DNA of 64,000 nucleotides from Clostridia bacterium (GTDB lineage Bacteria; Bacillota; Clostridia; Christensenellales; Borkfalkiaceae), in assembly GCA_017415505.1 (NCBI GenBank), contig JAFQGG010000009.1, forward strand, positions 1-64,000, in the 5' to 3' direction. Positions 61,567 through 64,000 of this stretch are shown in pieces. The notes under the pieces are model-generated. The model searched no databases, was not told the origin of the DNA, and was given only the letters and a program-made list of their open reading frames with translations. Position numbers and translations under genes: made by a program. Within the stretch, counting starts at the first letter, position 1; each line of letters starts with the position of its first letter.

Positions 61567-63651
61567 TTAATCCTGATTGCTTTCAACGACGATCGTCTTT
61601 TTGTCCTTGAAGTCCAATTTAATTTCCTGCACGTTTACCGTTTTCGTATCCGAAGCCAGCGTGCTAAACCGTTTGTACCGTTCGTCCCAATAGGTAATCG
61701 TTACGTTGAACGAATCGGACACGTTCTCTACGATCGGTTCGGCGACGCCCGACGGGTCTACCACGATCCCTTCCTTAAAGTGTACTTCCCGCTTGCCCGC
61801 CGTATCGTATATACATTTGCGAAGCCGTACCCTGCGTCCGTTGTGATAGAACCAAATATCGCTCTTTACCACCGATTTGAGCTTGAAAATTTGCTCCGCC
61901 GCGATACGGTAGGACGATTTCTCGTTCCCCACCGACAGGTGGCGTTTGCCCGCGCCGTCGAGCTTGTACTCTATGCGACAGGTCTTGCCCCCCGCCGTCA
62001 CCGTCTTCCCGCTCTCTCTGCCCGCGAGAATATCCTCTTTCGTGACGATCGTGGAGAAAATTTCGTCTTCCTCTATCCCCTCGAACCGCGTTTCCCTGTC
62101 GGTGTGCGGTATGACTTGATAGGAATAGGTACTCGCGTTGTAGAACTTGGTAGGCTTGTTCGCGTTGAGCTCTTGCCCCTTGTTCGCGAATTGCGAGAAC
62201 ACCTTCGGTTCCGTTCCGCCCACGTACGCCCAAGTACCGTAGGAGAGGGAAAGCACCGTCTTGATTTCCAAGTTATCCACGGCAACGACCGAACAGCCGA
62301 GCACCGCGGCGTACACGCTACTTTCGTTGGCGTAAATCTTCAACGCGCCGTCTTCGTCTTCGCCCTGCTCGTCGTCGAAGGTGAGCACCGCCTTTTGCGG
62401 ATTGCTCTTTTTGAGGAGCGATTTGATAAAGGTGTCGAGAGAGTAAGTTTCGATAACCCCGCCCGCGATAAACACCTTTTTCACGTCGTCGTTGATACGC
62501 TCGCTCACTTCTTCGTCTATGTATTTTGCAAGATCCCAAGCCGCGCCCCGCTTTTCGCTATCGAGAATCCCGATACATTGCGTAAGCTCTTTCTTCGTGA
62601 AAAAGCGTTGCACGTAGGTATCTCGGCAAATGAGCAACGGCACGCCCTTTTCGTACAGCTCGTCGTCGCTAATCGGACTGCTCAAAATTCGCTTTGCGCT
62701 TTTGAGGTCTTTGAGGAGCTGGTACTTTTTCGAGTCCATGCACCCCTCGTTGATATGCCCCGTTTGCCCGTACGAGGGCGTTACGAAAGTTTCCCGATCG
62801 ATAATGCTCGTTTCCAAGTAATCGCGCATTGCCTCGTCGATCTTCGTACCGCCAAGCTCGGCGGGGGTCTTGTGCCCCTCTTGTCCGTCGATATACATTT
62901 GTCCGTTTACGAACCAGCCCTTTGCCACCGATACGTATTCCTCGCCGATATCGAACACGAGGAATTTTTCCCCGTTGGCTACCATGCGGTTGTGGTACGC
63001 GTACATACCCAACGCCTTTACCGACGAAAGCGATTTATGTACCTTGGCGCGGAAGGTCTTTTCCACGATCCGCACGAATTCGGAAACGTACTCCACGCCC
63101 ACCTTGGACGGGTACACGACGGAATAGCGCACCTCGCCGAAAGTAAGCTCTTTCTTCTCGCTAAGCTCCCGAACGCCTTGCGAAACGACAGACGACACGT
63201 AGAGGAAGAACGCTTCGCAAACCGCTTGGGGCGTTTTCCCGCCGTCGAACGTGCGGTTGGTTTCTTCCATTTTGGAAAACGCCTCCATGTCTTGCTTGTC
63301 CTTCGGCAAGTAGAATTTCGGGAAACGGCGTTTGCGGAAATAGTACTCCTCGTTCGATTTCCAAACCGCCTTATCGGGAATACGGGCAAGCAAGGACATC
63401 AAACTCTTGATTCGAACTACCGTCGTAAAGTCCGATTCCCCGCTCGCTTCCACTTGGTTGCCAAACAGCCAAGTCTTCGTGGCGGGCGAAAGGAACGCCA
63501 CGGCGGGAATCCCGATTTGCGTATCCAAGTTATCCCCCGCAAACTTCCCCAAAAAGATTTTGGATGAACGGGGTACTTTATACCCGTATGCAATCTTGAG
63601 CGAATCGCTCCCCAGATCGATAACGACGTCCAGCGTCTTCACGTTCGTCAT
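61567..63651 (-). CDS. Hsp70/actin-fold ATPase-like protein
   Basis: First gene of the operon, 694 residues. The ASKHA (Hsp70/actin) ATPase core is visible: phosphate-1 loop VVIDLGSDSLKIAY (9-22), phosphate-2 loop FLVFDIGEEYVSVA (about 227-240) and adenosine motif VFIAGGVIETYSL (about 400). It is much diverged from DnaK, which is encoded separately at 32230-34020. The C-terminal 200 residues are beta-rich and may correspond to a substrate-binding part. GGAGG lies ten bases before the ATG. Such orphan Hsp70s occur in several conflict or envelope systems, but the role here is unknown. Confidence 0.78.
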   Translation of the reverse strand: MTNVKTLDVVIDLGSDSLKIAYGYKVPRSSKIFLGKFAGDNLDTQIGIPAVAFLSPATKTWLFGNQVEASGESDFTTVVRIKSLMSLLARIPDKAVWKSNEEYYFRKRRFPKFYLPKDKQDMEAFSKMEETNRTFDGGKTPQAVCEAFFLYVSSVVSQGVRELSEKKELTFGEVRYSVVYPSKVGVEYVSEFVRIVEKTFRAKVHKSLSSVKALGMYAYHNRMVANGEKFLVFDIGEEYVSVAKGWFVNGQMYIDGQEGHKTPAELGGTKIDEAMRDYLETSIIDRETFVTPSYGQTGHINEGCMDSKKYQLLKDLKSAKRILSSPISDDELYEKGVPLLICRDTYVQRFFTKKELTQCIGILDSEKRGAAWDLAKYIDEEVSERINDDVKKVFIAGGVIETYSLDTFIKSLLKKSNPQKAVLTFDDEQGEDEDGALKIYANESSVYAAVLGCSVVAVDNLEIKTVLSLSYGTWAYVGGTEPKVFSQFANKGQELNANKPTKFYNASTYSYQVIPHTDRETRFEGIEEDEIFSTIVTKEDILAGRESGKTVTAGGKTCRIEYKLDGAGKRHLSVGNEKSSYRIAAEQIFKLKSVVKSDIWFYHNGRRVRLRKCIYDTAGKREVHFKEGIVVDPSGVAEPIVENVSDSFNVTITYWDERYKRFSTLASDTKTVNVQEIKLDFKDKKTIVVESNQD

Positions 63652-63707
63652 AAAAAACAGCCTCCAACGTGCACGCGTAATACGCGCGCGTAATTATACA
63701 CTATAAT

Positions 63708-63736
63708 ATCATAGCATATTTTGTCGAAAATTGCAA
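63708..63736 (-). promoter_or_regulatory. Promoter of the 27-kb operon
   Basis: On the minus strand TTGCAA (63731-63736) and TATGAT (63708-63713) are 17 bases apart, about 57 bases before the Hsp70-like ATG. A second, weaker TATAAT-like word lies just downstream (63694-63699). Confidence 0.65.
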
Positions 63737-63821
63737 GAGTTTTCCTTAACAATTTTTATTCTTTTTTTACCGTTTTATCACTTTTTTTACATATTTCTCC
63801 AACCCTGTTTTTCGCGCATAC

Positions 63822-63864
63822 GCGTTGAACGCCGTTTTCCACAACGGAAAACGGCGTTCAACGC
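63822..63864. repeat. Perfect 19-base inverted repeat downstream of the sigma-E-like gene
   Basis: Arms 63822-63840 and 63846-63864 are perfect reverse complements with a five-base loop (acaac). Neither strand has a following T run, so it is not a classical terminator, though it lies about 60 bases beyond the sigma factor stop and may act as one or as a protein site. Confidence 0.7.
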
Positions 63865-63923
63865 ATACCTGCCCCCCCTAAAATGGGATTTTTATCCAAT
63901 TGTTACCGCAAACGAAAAGGTTG

Positions 63924-64000
63924 TCAATCCATTTTCGCGATTTCTTTTTTGAGTCTTGCGATTATCTTTTTCTCCAAGCGGGATATGTAGCTTTGGGAAA
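63924..64000 (-). CDS. C-terminal end of a sigma-E-like sporulation sigma factor (partial)
   Basis: The last 25 or so codons of a minus-strand gene are visible, ending in TGA at 63924-63926. They encode SQSYISRLEKKI followed by IARLKKEIAKMD. This is the region-4 recognition helix end of sporulation sigma factors, closest to sigma-E (Bacillus QSYISRLEKRIIKRLRKE). The rest lies outside the window. Sigma-K shares this stretch in part, so sigma-K is the alternative. The gap 63652-63923 holds only the operon promoter and the inverted repeat. Confidence 0.8.
   Translation of the reverse strand, partial: SQSYISRLEKKIIARLKKEIAKMD

Overview
The window reads as chromosomal DNA of an endospore-forming Clostridia-type Firmicute. 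It carries sigma-G, the C-terminal end of a sigma-E-like factor, YqfC/YqfD, a YlmC/YmxH protein, a SPOCS/LysM coat-type protein and Veg, and the block yqfC-yqfD-phoH-pgpH-ybeY-(deacetylase)-era has typical Firmicutes gene order. Base composition is near 50% GC with AT-rich promoters. Placement in an uncultured gut lineage such as Christensenellales is a guess. Almost every gene lies on the minus strand, so text order runs against transcription.

Layout. 1-413: non-coding direct repeats. 427-6388: era, a polysaccharide deacetylase, ybeY, a short PgpH-like HD phosphohydrolase, phoH, yqfD, yqfC. 6510-10006: a heterodimeric ABC exporter. 10150-13976: a TPR-like membrane protein, ispE, a SPOCS-LysM protein and the divergent veg. 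14022-19024: a small AT-richer accessory patch with a DUF262-HNH nuclease, an EcoRI-type adenine methyltransferase, a lipid kinase and a TIR-like protein. 19135-24114: tsaE-tsaB-rimI-hydrolase-murF-ddl (tRNA t6A modification and cell wall). 24170-25086: a riboflavin ECF transporter under an FMN riboswitch. 25100-28581: a two-component system, ylmC and sigG. 28736-34020: a CASTOR/POLLUX-like channel, dnaJ and dnaK. 34260-36505: a secreted surface protein behind a promoter whose spacer contains a 12-base G tract.

The outstanding feature is 36601-63736: a promoter, twelve tightly packed co-directional genes over 27 kb, and a strong intrinsic terminator. In transcription order they encode an Hsp70-like ATPase, an SNF2-type helicase with many zinc knuckles, a zinc-ribbon protein, a 2003-residue membrane protein with about 18 MBG-type repeats, a zinc-ribbon/Sel1-like protein, two coiled-coil proteins, two paralogues combining an MIT-like helical start, a degenerate AAA domain and an HExxH metallopeptidase motif, a DUF4011-type SF1 helicase, a charged helical protein resembling ESCRT-III, and a Vps4/katanin-like AAA ATPase. 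My reading, which is inference, is an undescribed multi-component machine with an ESCRT/Vps4-like remodelling core, tied to the envelope by the giant membrane protein and to nucleic acid or protein remodelling by the helicases and Hsp70.

Smaller regulatory points: a possible phase-variable promoter, a leaderless tsaE, a probable ACG start, a terminator-like hairpin in the methyltransferase leader, and promoters overlapping terminators.
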